Source: Candidatus Kapaibacterium sp.
Lineage (GTDB): Bacteria > Bacteroidota > Ignavibacteria > Kapaibacteriales > UBA2268
Length of the DNA stretch: 64,000 nucleotides
Reading direction: 5' to 3'
NCBI GenBank assembly: GCA_023957315.1
Contig: JAMLHE010000002.1
Span: forward strand, 1-64,000
In this document: piece by piece, positions 1 through 8,073 of the stretch
Layout of the letters: every line of letters begins with the position of its first letter
How positions within the stretch are numbered: position 1 is the stretch's first letter
Program-made: the position numbers and the translations under genes
The notes under the pieces: generated by a model
What the model was told of the DNA's origin: nothing
What the model saw: only the letters and a program-made list of their open reading frames with translations
Databases searched by the model: none

Positions 1-1
1 A

Positions 2-181
2 ACCGAAATCCGCTTGTACAATGCACAAAGTGAATTAGTATCAGTACCATTCACAGGCGTATTGAATAGCGGTGAATACAGCGTACGTATCCCTGTTGAA
101 GAGCTTTCAAGTGGCGTTTACTTCTACGAAATGGTAAGCGGACCTTTCAAAGACACCAAGAAGATGATTATTGTTAAATAA
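2..181 (+). CDS. T9SS type A sorting domain, C-terminal end of a secreted protein (partial)
   Basis: The window opens inside a gene. The frame starting at base 2 is open for 59 codons and ends in TAA at 179-181. The translation contains LSSGVYFYEMVSG and ends in KKMIIVK. This matches the end of the Bacteroidota type A sorting domain, in which a short beta-sandwich with a G-Y/F-Y-x motif is followed by a lysine-rich last strand. The family's role is to direct a protein with an N-terminal signal peptide through the type IX secretion system to the cell surface. The passenger domain lies before the window, so the function of the protein cannot be told. A strong terminator follows 19 bp after the stop, so this is the last gene of its transcript. 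Confidence 0.85.
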   Translation, partial: TEIRLYNAQSELVSVPFTGVLNSGEYSVRIPVEELSSGVYFYEMVSGPFKDTKKMIIVK

Positions 182-200
182 TCCGATTCGCAAACGTATA

Positions 201-235
201 AAAGAGGCTGTCCATATGGGCAGCCTCTTTTTTTT
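201..235 (+). terminator. Rho-independent terminator after the T9SS gene
   Basis: A perfect 10-bp stem (201-210 with 221-230, AAAGAGGCTG/CAGCCTCTTT) encloses a 10-nt loop. The stem runs straight into a T tract ending at 235. Confidence 0.9.
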
Positions 236-298
236 GTCTCGTCTCTACCTAAAACATAGCCCATGAATTTATTCGTGGGTTATTAAGGACAATTGTAT
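236..298. repeat. Left part of a small hairpin-bearing intergenic element next to the IS
   Basis: GTCTCGTC at 236-243 reappears inverted as GACGAGAC at 1695-1702, just outside the IS3 element. Between 260 and 279 is an imperfect hairpin, CCCATGAAT..ATTCGTGGG, with one G-T pair. One reading is a small palindromic genomic repeat split by the IS. The 8-bp match alone could be chance. Confidence 0.4.
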
Positions 299-335
299 TG
301 TCCTGAAATAAGTTGACAAAAAAAGGAGCAAAACC

Positions 336-701
336 ATGTCAACAAGAAATTATTTCAGCAGAACTTTCAAACTTCATGTATTACAAGAAGTAGAACTCGG
401 TAAACTAAGCAAAGAAGAAGCACGACTTAAATATGGAATTAAAGGTCATAGTGCAATATTAAATTGGCAAAGAAATTTGGCAATGGATAATTTGGAGTTA
501 CCGATGAAAAGTTCTGATAATACGAAGCATGACTTAGACAGTGAATTAGAGATAAAGAAACTCAAAAAGGAGTTATCTGATGCGAAATTCAAGCTAAGAG
601 CCTTCGAAATCTACATTCAAGAATTAGAAAAAGAGACAAAGGGCAATTTAGTAAAAAAGTCCGCCACCGGACAATTGATAAAGTCAGAGAAGAAACAATG
701 A
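336..701 (+). CDS. IS3-family transposase OrfA
   Basis: This 121-residue protein binds the IS ends. Residues 1-55 (SRTFKLHVLQEVELGKLSK... with KYGIKGHSAILNWQR) form the helix-turn-helix of the HTH_Tnp_1 type. Residues 70-105 are a lysine/glutamate-rich helix with leucines at heptad spacing, the usual OrfA dimerisation zipper. An AGGAG ribosome site lies just upstream of the ATG. The 3' end overlaps orfB through ATGA at 698-701. An A AAA AAG heptamer in the reading frame at 653-659 probably diverts some ribosomes into orfB. Confidence 0.9.
   Translation: MSTRNYFSRTFKLHVLQEVELGKLSKEEARLKYGIKGHSAILNWQRNLAMDNLELPMKSSDNTKHDLDSELEIKKLKKELSDAKFKLRAFEIYIQELEKETKGNLVKKSATGQLIKSEKKQ
653..659 (+). promoter_or_regulatory. 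Predicted -1 ribosomal frameshift site (A AAA AAG)
   Basis: The heptamer A AAA AAG is phased to the orfA frame (codons AAA at 654-656 and AAG at 657-659). A -1 slip enters the orfB frame. That frame has no stop between 659 and the orfB ATG at 698, so an OrfAB fusion transposase can be made. IS3 elements commonly use this arrangement. Confidence 0.8.
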
Positions 702-1585
702 GACGCTCATTGTTTTCAATCTGTCAATTGTTCGGTATAAGTCGCCAAGCATATTACCAGTATGAGATGCGCCAAGATGAGCAAAGTTTTGAAGAGCATA
801 TAGTTCTGCAGCTAATCCATGCCATACGCAAAAAGCATCGTTATATGGGTGTAAGAAAAATATATGAAAGTATCAAAGATGATTTGCTTGCCAATGGGAT
901 AAAGATAGGCAGAGATTCAATCTTTGACCTAATGTGGCGTAACCAGCTTCTAGTACGTCGCCGTCGCCGTTATAAGCGGACAACAGACAGCGGTCATGGC
1001 TCAAGAGTCTATGGCAACTTAGTCAAGAATCAAGCAATAAACAAACCAAATCAGCTTTGGGTAAGCGATATTACATTCATACCCAAAGCAACAAACGGTT
1101 TTTATTATCTCAGCTTAGTCACAGATGCACATTCCAAGAAGATTTTGGGACATGAATTATCAGCGAATTTGCAGACATTTGGACCATTAACAGCACTCAG
1201 CATGGCAATAAATACAATAGACAGTACAACAGGCTTAATCCATCATTCAGACCGTGGTTCGCAGTATGCCAGCCATGACTATACACAAATACTAAAGCAA
1301 AACGGCATTCAAATCAGTATGACAAAAGGAGGTGAACCAACCGAAAACGCAATAGCAGAGCGAGTAAATGGAATAATAAAAACAGAATACTTACAAGGAA
1401 TAGCAATAACCGGCTTAGAAATGGCTAAAGAACTAATCAAACAATCAATAGACTTGTATAACAATGAACGACCACACATGAGCTGTAGCATGTTAACACC
1501 AACAGAAGCACATAAAGGGGAACAACCCTTAAAACGCTTATGGAAAGGCAAGTTGAAGAATATAACATATAAATCAACAACTTAG
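698..1585 (+). CDS. IS3-family transposase OrfB (DDE integrase core)
   Basis: This is the catalytic half of the transposase, 295 residues. The N-terminal part (FSICQLFGISRQAYYQYE, then HRYMGVRKIYE) is the HTH_21 region. The rve/DDE core starts near residue 105. Its acidic triad is visible as WVSDITF, HHSDRGSQY and NAIAERVNG, with the usual D-D-35-E spacing between the last two. RPHMSCSMLTPTEAH is the conserved tail. Translation may start at its own ATG, overlapping orfA by 4 bp, or arise by frameshifting from orfA. The whole core is intact. Confidence 0.93.
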   Translation: MRRSLFSICQLFGISRQAYYQYEMRQDEQSFEEHIVLQLIHAIRKKHRYMGVRKIYESIKDDLLANGIKIGRDSIFDLMWRNQLLVRRRRRYKRTTDSGHGSRVYGNLVKNQAINKPNQLWVSDITFIPKATNGFYYLSLVTDAHSKKILGHELSANLQTFGPLTALSMAINTIDSTTGLIHHSDRGSQYASHDYTQILKQNGIQISMTKGGEPTENAIAERVNGIIKTEYLQGIAITGLEMAKELIKQSIDLYNNERPHMSCSMLTPTEAHKGEQPLKRLWKGKLKNITYKSTT

Positions 1586-1667
1586 AGAAATATCCACATG
1601 TTAACAAGAAAAAATATAATCAACTATTTGTATCATTTTATTATATTGTCAACTTATTACAGTACTA

Positions 1668-2020
1668 ACATTTAAAACTGTAAACTTTTTTTAGGACGAG
1701 ACAAATGACAATCCACCCCGTCTGCTGGCGCATCCACCCCTCAAGAGGGGAATTTAAGTCGTAAGAACAGAGCAGCGTTCTGTCCAAACAGCTGGTCATT
1801 CTGAAGACGAAGTCGAAGAATCAAGCTTTCAAAAATTCATGGATTCTTCGCTTCGCTCAGAATGACGCAGCTTCTTACGACTTTGCAACAAAGTGAATGA
1901 AAATTTATAAAATATTTTCAATTGCGATTTGGAAATAAGAATTTTTTTATACATTAGCATTGTACGAACATACAGAATGGAACTTTGATGTTGAAAATTT
2001 GTAAAATAGAAGGAATTCCA
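1668..2020. other. Intergenic stretch between the IS and the propeller gene
   Basis: The stretch holds GACGAGAC (1695-1702), a short CCCCTC-AAG-AGGGG hairpin near 1737-1750, and the palindromic repeat at 1756-1883, which is listed separately. From 1890 to 2020 the sequence is AT-rich with no recognisable gene. An in-frame ATG at 1985 precedes the chosen start of the next gene but has no ribosome site. Confidence 0.5.
1756..1883. repeat. 128-bp palindromic MITE-like repeat
   Basis: The outer arms AAGTCGTAAGAA (1756-1767) and TTCTTACGACTT (1872-1883) are a perfect 12-bp inverted repeat. A second pair inside it, GTCATTCTGA near 1795 and TCAGAATGAC near 1857, continues as GAAGAATC/GATTCTTC. There is no coding frame. 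The nested long hairpin without a gene is typical of dispersed miniature elements. No second copy is present in this window. Confidence 0.7.
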
Positions 2021-3352
2021 ATGAAATGTTTAATATTGCTACTATTAATTGTAAATTGTACCAACTTAAAATCCGAAGATGAATTTACTATTACACATCT
2101 TGAGGAGTTTAAATCTCCTGATATATATATTCATAATGAAAACATCGCAATTATAACAACAAGAATAGGTGATTCGAACTTTGTATATCTGACAGAAGAT
2201 AAATGCAAAACCTGGAAAATGATTTATAGTGAAGAAAGGAGAACTATTCTACCTTACGCAGGTTGGATTGATAAAGTAATAATTGCAAATAGCCATACTT
2301 TTTTATTAAATTTTAGCAGAGGTACAATTGTTGTAACCAATGATAAAGGTGAAAATTGGATGGAGTCTGTTCCTGATAGTGCATTCTACAATTCTGGGCC
2401 TTATTTGCCATATCATCATAATGATACTACATATTTATTTCATTATCATTTACTTCTGAAATCTTCTGATAATTTTAATACTTGGCATTCATTTGAAAAT
2501 CCTTTAGAAACGGCTGACAGTATATCTATTGATAGGATGCATTTGACAAAAGATGGTTATTTTATGGCATTTATGTATGACTGGATTAATGACCATCGAT
2601 ATCATGCATCGCTAAATATATATAACGGCAATTATAAATTAATTGAAACTCCACAACACATGAATAAAATTTATTTTATTAATAAAGATGTTGGGTGGTG
2701 CTTTAGACGTACGCCAGCCTTTGGTAAACGACCCGATTCAATCAATTTTCACATAATATACAAAACTACTGATGGTGGGGAAAACTGGAAAAACCAGCTT
2801 GATACAACGATATATTGGTTAGATACATATTCACCGGACGTAATTTATGCATCAGATATTATAGAGATGAACTTTTACGATGAAAATTTCGGTTTTGCTA
2901 ATTGTTCTTTTGGCACCCACTTTTATACTGAAGACGGCGGTGAGAATTGGAAATTATTGTTTAATAAAGAATATGCCAAGGATGTTTTAAATTACATACA
3001 CAAGATAATACCATTCGATAAGAATACCGCACTGATTAAGTCTTCTTCCAAAGTCTTTTTGCTTCAAAGGAATCCAAGCGGAGTTTTTGAAATTATTCCG
3101 GAATTTGGCAGCAAGAATCAATCTTATTTAATAAGACGTGGCGGTGAAATCCATTTACAAAATTTGGAAATACTTAATTCACCTGCCCTGCATACAATTA
3201 TGGGTGCTAAAATTGATGATAATTTGCAATTTTCCATCGGAAATAATACTTCGGTAATTAATCTTCCGCATGATATATCGTGCGGTTTATATTTCATTCA
3301 TTTAGATACCTCCGAGGGTAGGCAATTTATACAAGTGCTCATCCAAGACTAA
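2021..3352 (+). CDS. Secreted Asp-box (BNR/VPS10-like) propeller protein with T9SS tail
   Basis: This is a predicted extracellular protein of 443 residues. The ATG at 2021 is chosen because it is preceded by AGAAGGA and starts a clear signal peptide (MKCLILLLLIVNC). The ATG at 1985 would add 12 residues in front of it. At least four Asp-box repeats are visible: TEDKCKTWK, TNDKGENW, TTDGGENWK and TEDGGENWK. These mark the beta-hairpins of a BNR-type propeller such as sortilin/YCF48-like proteins. The last 70 residues end in CGLYFIHLDTSEGRQFIQVLIQD-like strands of a T9SS type A sorting domain. No catalytic signature is visible, so surface binding or structural roles are as likely as an enzyme. 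A bidirectional terminator follows. Confidence 0.8.
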   Translation: MKCLILLLLIVNCTNLKSEDEFTITHLEEFKSPDIYIHNENIAIITTRIGDSNFVYLTEDKCKTWKMIYSEERRTILPYAGWIDKVIIANSHTFLLNFSRGTIVVTNDKGENWMESVPDSAFYNSGPYLPYHHNDTTYLFHYHLLLKSSDNFNTWHSFENPLETADSISIDRMHLTKDGYFMAFMYDWINDHRYHASLNIYNGNYKLIETPQHMNKIYFINKDVGWCFRRTPAFGKRPDSINFHIIYKTTDGGENWKNQLDTTIYWLDTYSPDVIYASDIIEMNFYDENFGFANCSFGTHFYTEDGGENWKLLFNKEYAKDVLNYIHKIIPFDKNTALIKSSSKVFLLQRNPSGVFEIIPEFGSKNQSYLIRRGGEIHLQNLEILNSPALHTIMGAKIDDNLQFSIGNNTSVINLPHDISCGLYFIHLDTSEGRQFIQVLIQD

Positions 3353-3360
3353 GAAAAAAT

Positions 3361-3388
3361 AGCCCGGCAAAAATGTCGGGCTTTTTTG
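3361..3388. terminator. Bidirectional terminator between convergent genes
   Basis: The stem AGCCCGGCA (3361-3369) pairs with TGTCGGGCT (3374-3382), with one G-T pair. A T tract follows on the plus strand, and the preceding A run gives a T tract on the minus strand. It therefore serves the propeller gene and probably the converging glgP. Confidence 0.8.
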
Positions 3389-3436
3389 TTTAAACCCCTC
3401 TTGAAAAGAGAGGGACAAGATGTAATTTTCTCCCTC

Positions 3437-5944
3437 TCAGCTTTTGTTATCCAAATTTATTTTGCAGCCTTCAATTTTCCAGATTTCGTCGGCATATTCC
3501 CGTATGGTTCTGTCACTCGAAAATTTACCCGACCTTGCGGTATTGAGGATGGATTTGGTTGTCCAATCTCGCTTGTCCAAATAGTTTTTTGCTGCGATTT
3601 CTTGAGCCATTACGTAGGCATCGAAATCGGCAAACAGGCAATATTTATCGCCCTTGTAAAGTATTTCGTCGAGCATCGGGTCGAAAATCCCGGGCTCAAG
3701 GGCGCAGAAGTAATTGCTCCTGATTAGGTCTATTACTTTTTTAATTTCCGGTTTATTCTCGTAATATTCTTTCGGATGATATCCGTTTGAATGCAGTTGC
3801 GTTACTTCGTCGGCGTTCAATCCGAAGATGAACATGTTCTCTATGCCCATTTCTTCCATCATTTCGATATTTGCACCGTCCAAAGTGCCGATTGTCAAGG
3901 CTCCGTTGAGCTGGAATTTCATGTTGCCCGTTCCGGAGGCTTCGTATCCGGCGGTCGAAATTTGTTCGGACAAATCCGATGCGGGAATAATGAGTTCAGC
4001 CAAAGTTACCGAATAATTTTTGATAAACACGACTTTCATCTTATCGCCGATGTCCGGGTCGTTGTTTACTATATTTGCAACCGAATTGATTAACTTTATA
4101 ATCATCTTTGCTGTATAGTATCCGGGAGCAGATTTCCCCGCGAAAATCATTGTTCGGGGGACAAATTCGGCGTTCGGATTTTCCTTTATAGTATTGTAAA
4201 GATGGATTATATGCAATACATTGAGCAATTGCCTCTTGTATTCGTGGAATCTTTTGATTTGCGAATCGAATATCGAATTGATGTTGACTTTGACATGGCA
4301 ATTTTCCTCGATGTATTTGGCGAGCTTGATTTTATTCGCTTGTTTCACATTTTGCCAGTCGGTCAAAAATTGCTCATCGCCGATAAATTGCTCGAGTTTT
4401 TTGAGTTCGTAAAGGTCTGTTATCCAGCTATCACCGATTTTGGAGTTAATCAAATCCGACAATTCGGGATTTGCCTTCACTAGCCAACGACGTTGAGCGA
4501 TTCCGTTCGTTTTGCTGTTGAATTTTTCGGGCATGAACTCGTAAAAATCCTTGAATATTTTTTCTTTGATTATCTTTGTGTGCAATGCTGCAACGCCGTT
4601 TACGGAAAAACTACTCACGATTGCCAGATTAGCCATTCTGATTTTTCTATCTTTCGATTCTTCGATTATTGACATATCGCGGACTTTGTCCAAATCATTA
4701 TGGAAGTGCATTCGGATTTTATCAAGGAATTTGGCATTGATTTCGTAAATAATTTGCAAATGCCTTGGGAGCAGTTTCTCAAACAAAGCGACCGACCACT
4801 TTTCGAGTGCTTCACTTAGAACGGTGTGGTTAGTATATGCAAAAGACTTCTGGGTGATTTCCCACGCTACGTCCCAATGCAAATGCTCCTTGTCTAACAA
4901 TATCCGCATCAGTTCAACAATTGCAATCGCAGGATGCGTATCATTCAATTGCATTGTGTTTTTTTCGGCAAAATTTGAGAAATCGGCGTGCTTAACTTTG
5001 AAGCGCCTGATGATATCTTGCAATGAAGCGGATACAAAGAAGTATTGCTGCTTGAGCCTCAGCTCTTTTCCGGCGACGGTATTATCATTGGGGTACAGAA
5101 CTTTAGAAATATTTTCAGTTTCGTATTTATTTTCGACTGCTTTGATGTAATCTCCTTCGTTGAAAGAATGAAAATCAAAGTCTTTAGATGCCTTCGCTTC
5201 CCAAAGTCGAAGATTGTTGCATGTGTTATTGTTGTAACCGGGAATTGGAATATCATAAGCTACTGCGAGCACGTCGGTAGTGTCAATCCATTCGACCCAT
5301 GTATTGCCATTTTGACGTACTACGGTTTTCCCGCCGAATTTGATAGGATAAGTATATTCGGGTCTCATAATTTCCCAAGGGCTGCCGAAATGAAGCCAGT
5401 TGTCGGGCTTTTCGACTTGGTAGCCGTTAATTATATCTTGCTCGAATATCCCGTATTCGTATCTGATGCCATATCCAAATGCCGGCAATTCCATTGTAGC
5501 CATCGAATCCAAGAAACAAGCCGCAAGTCTGCCCAAACCACCATTGCCCAATCCCATATCATGCTCGGCATCAACTATCTCGTCCAAATCATAACCCATT
5601 TCCTTGAGAATATTTTCAGCTTCTTCGTAAAAACCCATATTTATAAGTGTATTTCCTAATAGTCGTCCCATCAAAAATTCCATCGAAAGATAGTAAACTC
5701 TTTTGACATCGTTTTTGTAATAATGATTCTGAGTCCGAAGCCATTTTCTAATCAAACGGTCTCGAACAGCCATAGCCACGGCGCGGTAAGTGTCTTCGAG
5801 CGTTGCCGTCGTTTTGTCCTTCACCATTCGGAATTCAAGATGCTCGGCAATCTGATTCCTTAGCGAGTATGATTCCGGGTCTTGGTCATCCGTAAAAAAA
5901 ATCGAATCGCTTTTTTTAGTAATTTGCTTCTTTGTTTTAGCCAT
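3437..5944 (-). CDS. glgP: Glycogen/alpha-glucan phosphorylase
   Basis: The enzyme catalyses phosphorolysis of alpha-1,4-glucans to glucose-1-phosphate in the cytoplasm. At 835 residues it has the full length of the GT35 family. Recognisable blocks in order are YYLSMEFLMGRLLGN (near 85-100), GNGGLGRLAACFLDS (near 133), RYEYGIFEQ, QLNDTHPAIAIVELMR, and the pyridoxal-phosphate site EASGTGNMKFQLNGA near 670, containing the lysine that binds the cofactor. It is a single gene with its own start in an AT-rich 170-bp upstream region. The GH57 branching enzyme at 25.0-26.7 kb is its likely metabolic partner. No glgA or glgC is in the window. Confidence 0.97.
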   Translation of the reverse strand: MAKTKKQITKKSDSIFFTDDQDPESYSLRNQIAEHLEFRMVKDKTTATLEDTYRAVAMAVRDRLIRKWLRTQNHYYKNDVKRVYYLSMEFLMGRLLGNTLINMGFYEEAENILKEMGYDLDEIVDAEHDMGLGNGGLGRLAACFLDSMATMELPAFGYGIRYEYGIFEQDIINGYQVEKPDNWLHFGSPWEIMRPEYTYPIKFGGKTVVRQNGNTWVEWIDTTDVLAVAYDIPIPGYNNNTCNNLRLWEAKASKDFDFHSFNEGDYIKAVENKYETENISKVLYPNDNTVAGKELRLKQQYFFVSASLQDIIRRFKVKHADFSNFAEKNTMQLNDTHPAIAIVELMRILLDKEHLHWDVAWEITQKSFAYTNHTVLSEALEKWSVALFEKLLPRHLQIIYEINAKFLDKIRMHFHNDLDKVRDMSIIEESKDRKIRMANLAIVSSFSVNGVAALHTKIIKEKIFKDFYEFMPEKFNSKTNGIAQRRWLVKANPELSDLINSKIGDSWITDLYELKKLEQFIGDEQFLTDWQNVKQANKIKLAKYIEENCHVKVNINSIFDSQIKRFHEYKRQLLNVLHIIHLYNTIKENPNAEFVPRTMIFAGKSAPGYYTAKMIIKLINSVANIVNNDPDIGDKMKVVFIKNYSVTLAELIIPASDLSEQISTAGYEASGTGNMKFQLNGALTIGTLDGANIEMMEEMGIENMFIFGLNADEVTQLHSNGYHPKEYYENKPEIKKVIDLIRSNYFCALEPGIFDPMLDEILYKGDKYCLFADFDAYVMAQEIAAKNYLDKRDWTTKSILNTARSGKFSSDRTIREYADEIWKIEGCKINLDNKS

Positions 5945-6115
5945 TTTATAAATCCATTTTTACATTATCAATATGAAATTATGTACGTATATGGGACTAA
6001 TTATTTTATGGTAGCCAATACTTGGTTTTTTTTAGTTGAATTATAACTTAGATAATATATGACATTTTTTTTCGTCTTAACTTAACTATAACATTCATGT
6101 TGGAGAAATATAAAA

Positions 6116-6826
6116 TTGCTGTGGTATCAAGGAAAAGTCGTTGATATTATTAAAGAAACGCCAAGTATCAGAAGATTCTATATACAGGTGCCGGAGCTTG
6201 AAAGATACACTTTTCAAGCCGGGCAGCACATCAAAATCGAGTTCCCGTTCAACGTTAAGAAGAACTATCGCCAATACTCATTGGCGAATGCTCCGAACGG
6301 CTCGAATGTCTTTGAATTACTCATTGTTTTAGACCCAAACGGGCTGGCTACTAACTATTTGTTTAATGAAGTTGATATTGGAAGTCAGTTGAAAGTTTCC
6401 GAACCAAGGGGAAGTTTCGTTCACAAACCTGATGCCGATAAAGACATTTGCTTTATATGCACCGGTGTAGGGCTTGCTCCGCTTAGGTCAATGTATCTGG
6501 ATATCATCAAAAACAATATTCCGCATAGGCATATGTATTTGATTTTTGGTACTCGATATATGCACGATATGGTGTATTTGGAGGAAATGGAAGAATTGAC
6601 CAAACGAGGTGATTTCACTTTTATTCCGGTTCTATCTCGTGAAACTTCAGACGAATGGGTTGGAAGACGCGGATATTTGCACCAAGTCTATAAAGAGCTT
6701 TTTGCTGATAAGCCACCTGTGGATTTCTATATCTGCGGATGGAGAGATATGGTGTCCGAAGCTCGTCAAACTTTGCTTGACATGGGATTTAGTCGTAAAA
6801 GTATCAATTTCGAACGCTACAATTAA
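6116..6826 (+). CDS. FAD/NAD(P)-binding ferredoxin-reductase-like oxidoreductase
   Basis: This 236-residue flavoprotein transfers electrons between NAD(P)H and an unidentified partner. The FAD-binding barrel is N-terminal (QYSLANAP is the R-x-Y-S-like flavin motif near 59, with FQAGQHIKI before it). The Rossmann-type NAD(P) domain follows, with CTGVGLAPLRSMY near 115 and YICGWRDMV near 205. The C-terminal end lacks a 2Fe-2S ferredoxin domain, so the electron acceptor is separate. The start is TTG, with GGAG about 10 bp upstream; a nearby ATG at 6097 is out of frame. The gene lies 6 bp before hemW and is probably cotranscribed with it. Confidence 0.85.
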   Translation: MLWYQGKVVDIIKETPSIRRFYIQVPELERYTFQAGQHIKIEFPFNVKKNYRQYSLANAPNGSNVFELLIVLDPNGLATNYLFNEVDIGSQLKVSEPRGSFVHKPDADKDICFICTGVGLAPLRSMYLDIIKNNIPHRHMYLIFGTRYMHDMVYLEEMEELTKRGDFTFIPVLSRETSDEWVGRRGYLHQVYKELFADKPPVDFYICGWRDMVSEARQTLLDMGFSRKSINFERYN

Positions 6827-6832
6827 ACGTTC

Positions 6833-8017
6833 ATGAATATAATATCAAATCAATCGGGAAGTGTAGGGATTTACCTGCATTTCCCGTATTGCGTTCATAA
6901 GTGCTCCTATTGCGATTTCTATTCCATTGAAAAGCTTTCGAGCCGTGATAAATTTGCCGAGGCGGCAGTAGCGGAAATCAAACTCCGAAATCAAGAGACG
7001 GGAAGTAAGTTGAAAGTCGAAACCATCTTTTTCGGTGGTGGAACGCCTTCGTTGATGAAACCGCAACATATGGAGCAAATTACTCAAGCCTTGCACGATT
7101 GCTTCGATATGAGCGAATTGAGCGAATGGACAATGGAATGCAACCCGGGCACTATAGATGCTAAATTTATAGCTGATTATAAGCAGTTCGGCGTTAACCG
7201 TATCAGCTTTGGGGTTCAGTCTTTCAATCGCGACGAACTCAAATTCTTAGAACGAATTCATGACGAGAAATCAATCTACAATGCTGTCAATATCGCTCGC
7301 AAAGCCGGTTTTGAAAATTTGAGCATAGATTTGATTTACGCTATTCCCGGGCAAACGCTCGACACTTGGAGTGATTCAATTACTAAGGCATTGTCGCTCC
7401 AAACCGAGCATATTTCGGCTTACAGTTTAATTTACGAACCGGAAACGCCGCTTTACGACAGATTCATTCGCGGGGAATTGAATGTGCACGACGAAGAGAT
7501 TGACCAAGACTTCTACGAACTCGCAGTCAAAAATTTTGCCGGTTCATATTACGAGCATTACGAAATCTCCAATTTTGCCAAAGAGGGCTTCAAATGTCTT
7601 CATAATCTGAAATATTGGACATCGGAAGATTATCTTGCATATGGTCCATCTGCTCACGGACTTTACCATAAGCAGCGATATTGGAACTATCGCGATTTAG
7701 ATAAATATTTCACCCTGCTGGGCGAGGGAAAGCTACCGATAGAAAATTCCGAAGTATTGACTCCGGAGCAGCAAATCAATGAGCGTATTTACTTGGATTT
7801 GCGTTCAGAAGGGTTGCGATTCGATTCATTTGCAGAAAAATTCGGCTTTGATTTACGACAGAACTGCACTCAATTCATAGATAAATTAGTTGCGGAGGGA
7901 TATGCTGTTGATAAAAGCTCTAACACACTAAAACTTACTTCAAAGGGATATTTTGTAAGTGATAGGATTACTATAGAGTTCATGAAAATTGCCGAGAGAA
8001 ATCGTAAAATTTATTAA
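6833..8017 (+). CDS. hemW: HemW-like radical SAM protein (coproporphyrinogen III oxidase-like)
   Basis: HemW is a radical S-adenosylmethionine protein implicated in heme delivery and often misnamed oxygen-independent coproporphyrinogen oxidase. The 394-residue length is normal. The 4Fe-4S cysteine motif CVHKCSYCDF lies near residues 21-30 and FFGGGTPSLM near 66. The C-terminal HemW domain follows from about 285. True HemN has an extra N-terminal extension, so HemW is the better call. It is translated six bases after the reductase gene, and that reductase could supply electrons, which is only an inference. Confidence 0.9.
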   Translation: MNIISNQSGSVGIYLHFPYCVHKCSYCDFYSIEKLSSRDKFAEAAVAEIKLRNQETGSKLKVETIFFGGGTPSLMKPQHMEQITQALHDCFDMSELSEWTMECNPGTIDAKFIADYKQFGVNRISFGVQSFNRDELKFLERIHDEKSIYNAVNIARKAGFENLSIDLIYAIPGQTLDTWSDSITKALSLQTEHISAYSLIYEPETPLYDRFIRGELNVHDEEIDQDFYELAVKNFAGSYYEHYEISNFAKEGFKCLHNLKYWTSEDYLAYGPSAHGLYHKQRYWNYRDLDKYFTLLGEGKLPIENSEVLTPEQQINERIYLDLRSEGLRFDSFAEKFGFDLRQNCTQFIDKLVAEGYAVDKSSNTLKLTSKGYFVSDRITIEFMKIAERNRKIY

Positions 8018-8073
8018 GAATATTTTCAATTGTTAAGGTATCTTAACAATTTAATTTTTAATTCTTCATATAT

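Larger units (their letters stand above)
299..1667 (+). mobile_element. IS3-family insertion sequence, complete
   Basis: Two overlapping transposase frames (336-701 and 698-1585) lie between imperfect terminal inverted repeats. The left repeat is 299-319 and the right is 1646-1667, with 18 of 21 positions matching and AATAAGTTGACAA as the conserved inner part. Length is about 1.37 kb, normal for the family. Both frames are intact, so the element may be active. I could not identify a clear 3-5 bp target duplication, so the outermost base on each side is uncertain by one or two positions. Confidence 0.88.

Noticed and set aside
3386-3727. Plus-strand frame of 113 residues after the propeller gene
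   Set aside because: It starts in the terminator region and is antisense to the end of glgP; no family features.
5045-5659. Open frame of 204 residues on the plus strand
   Set aside because: It lies wholly inside glgP on the other strand, has no protein-like features, and glgP is a certain gene.
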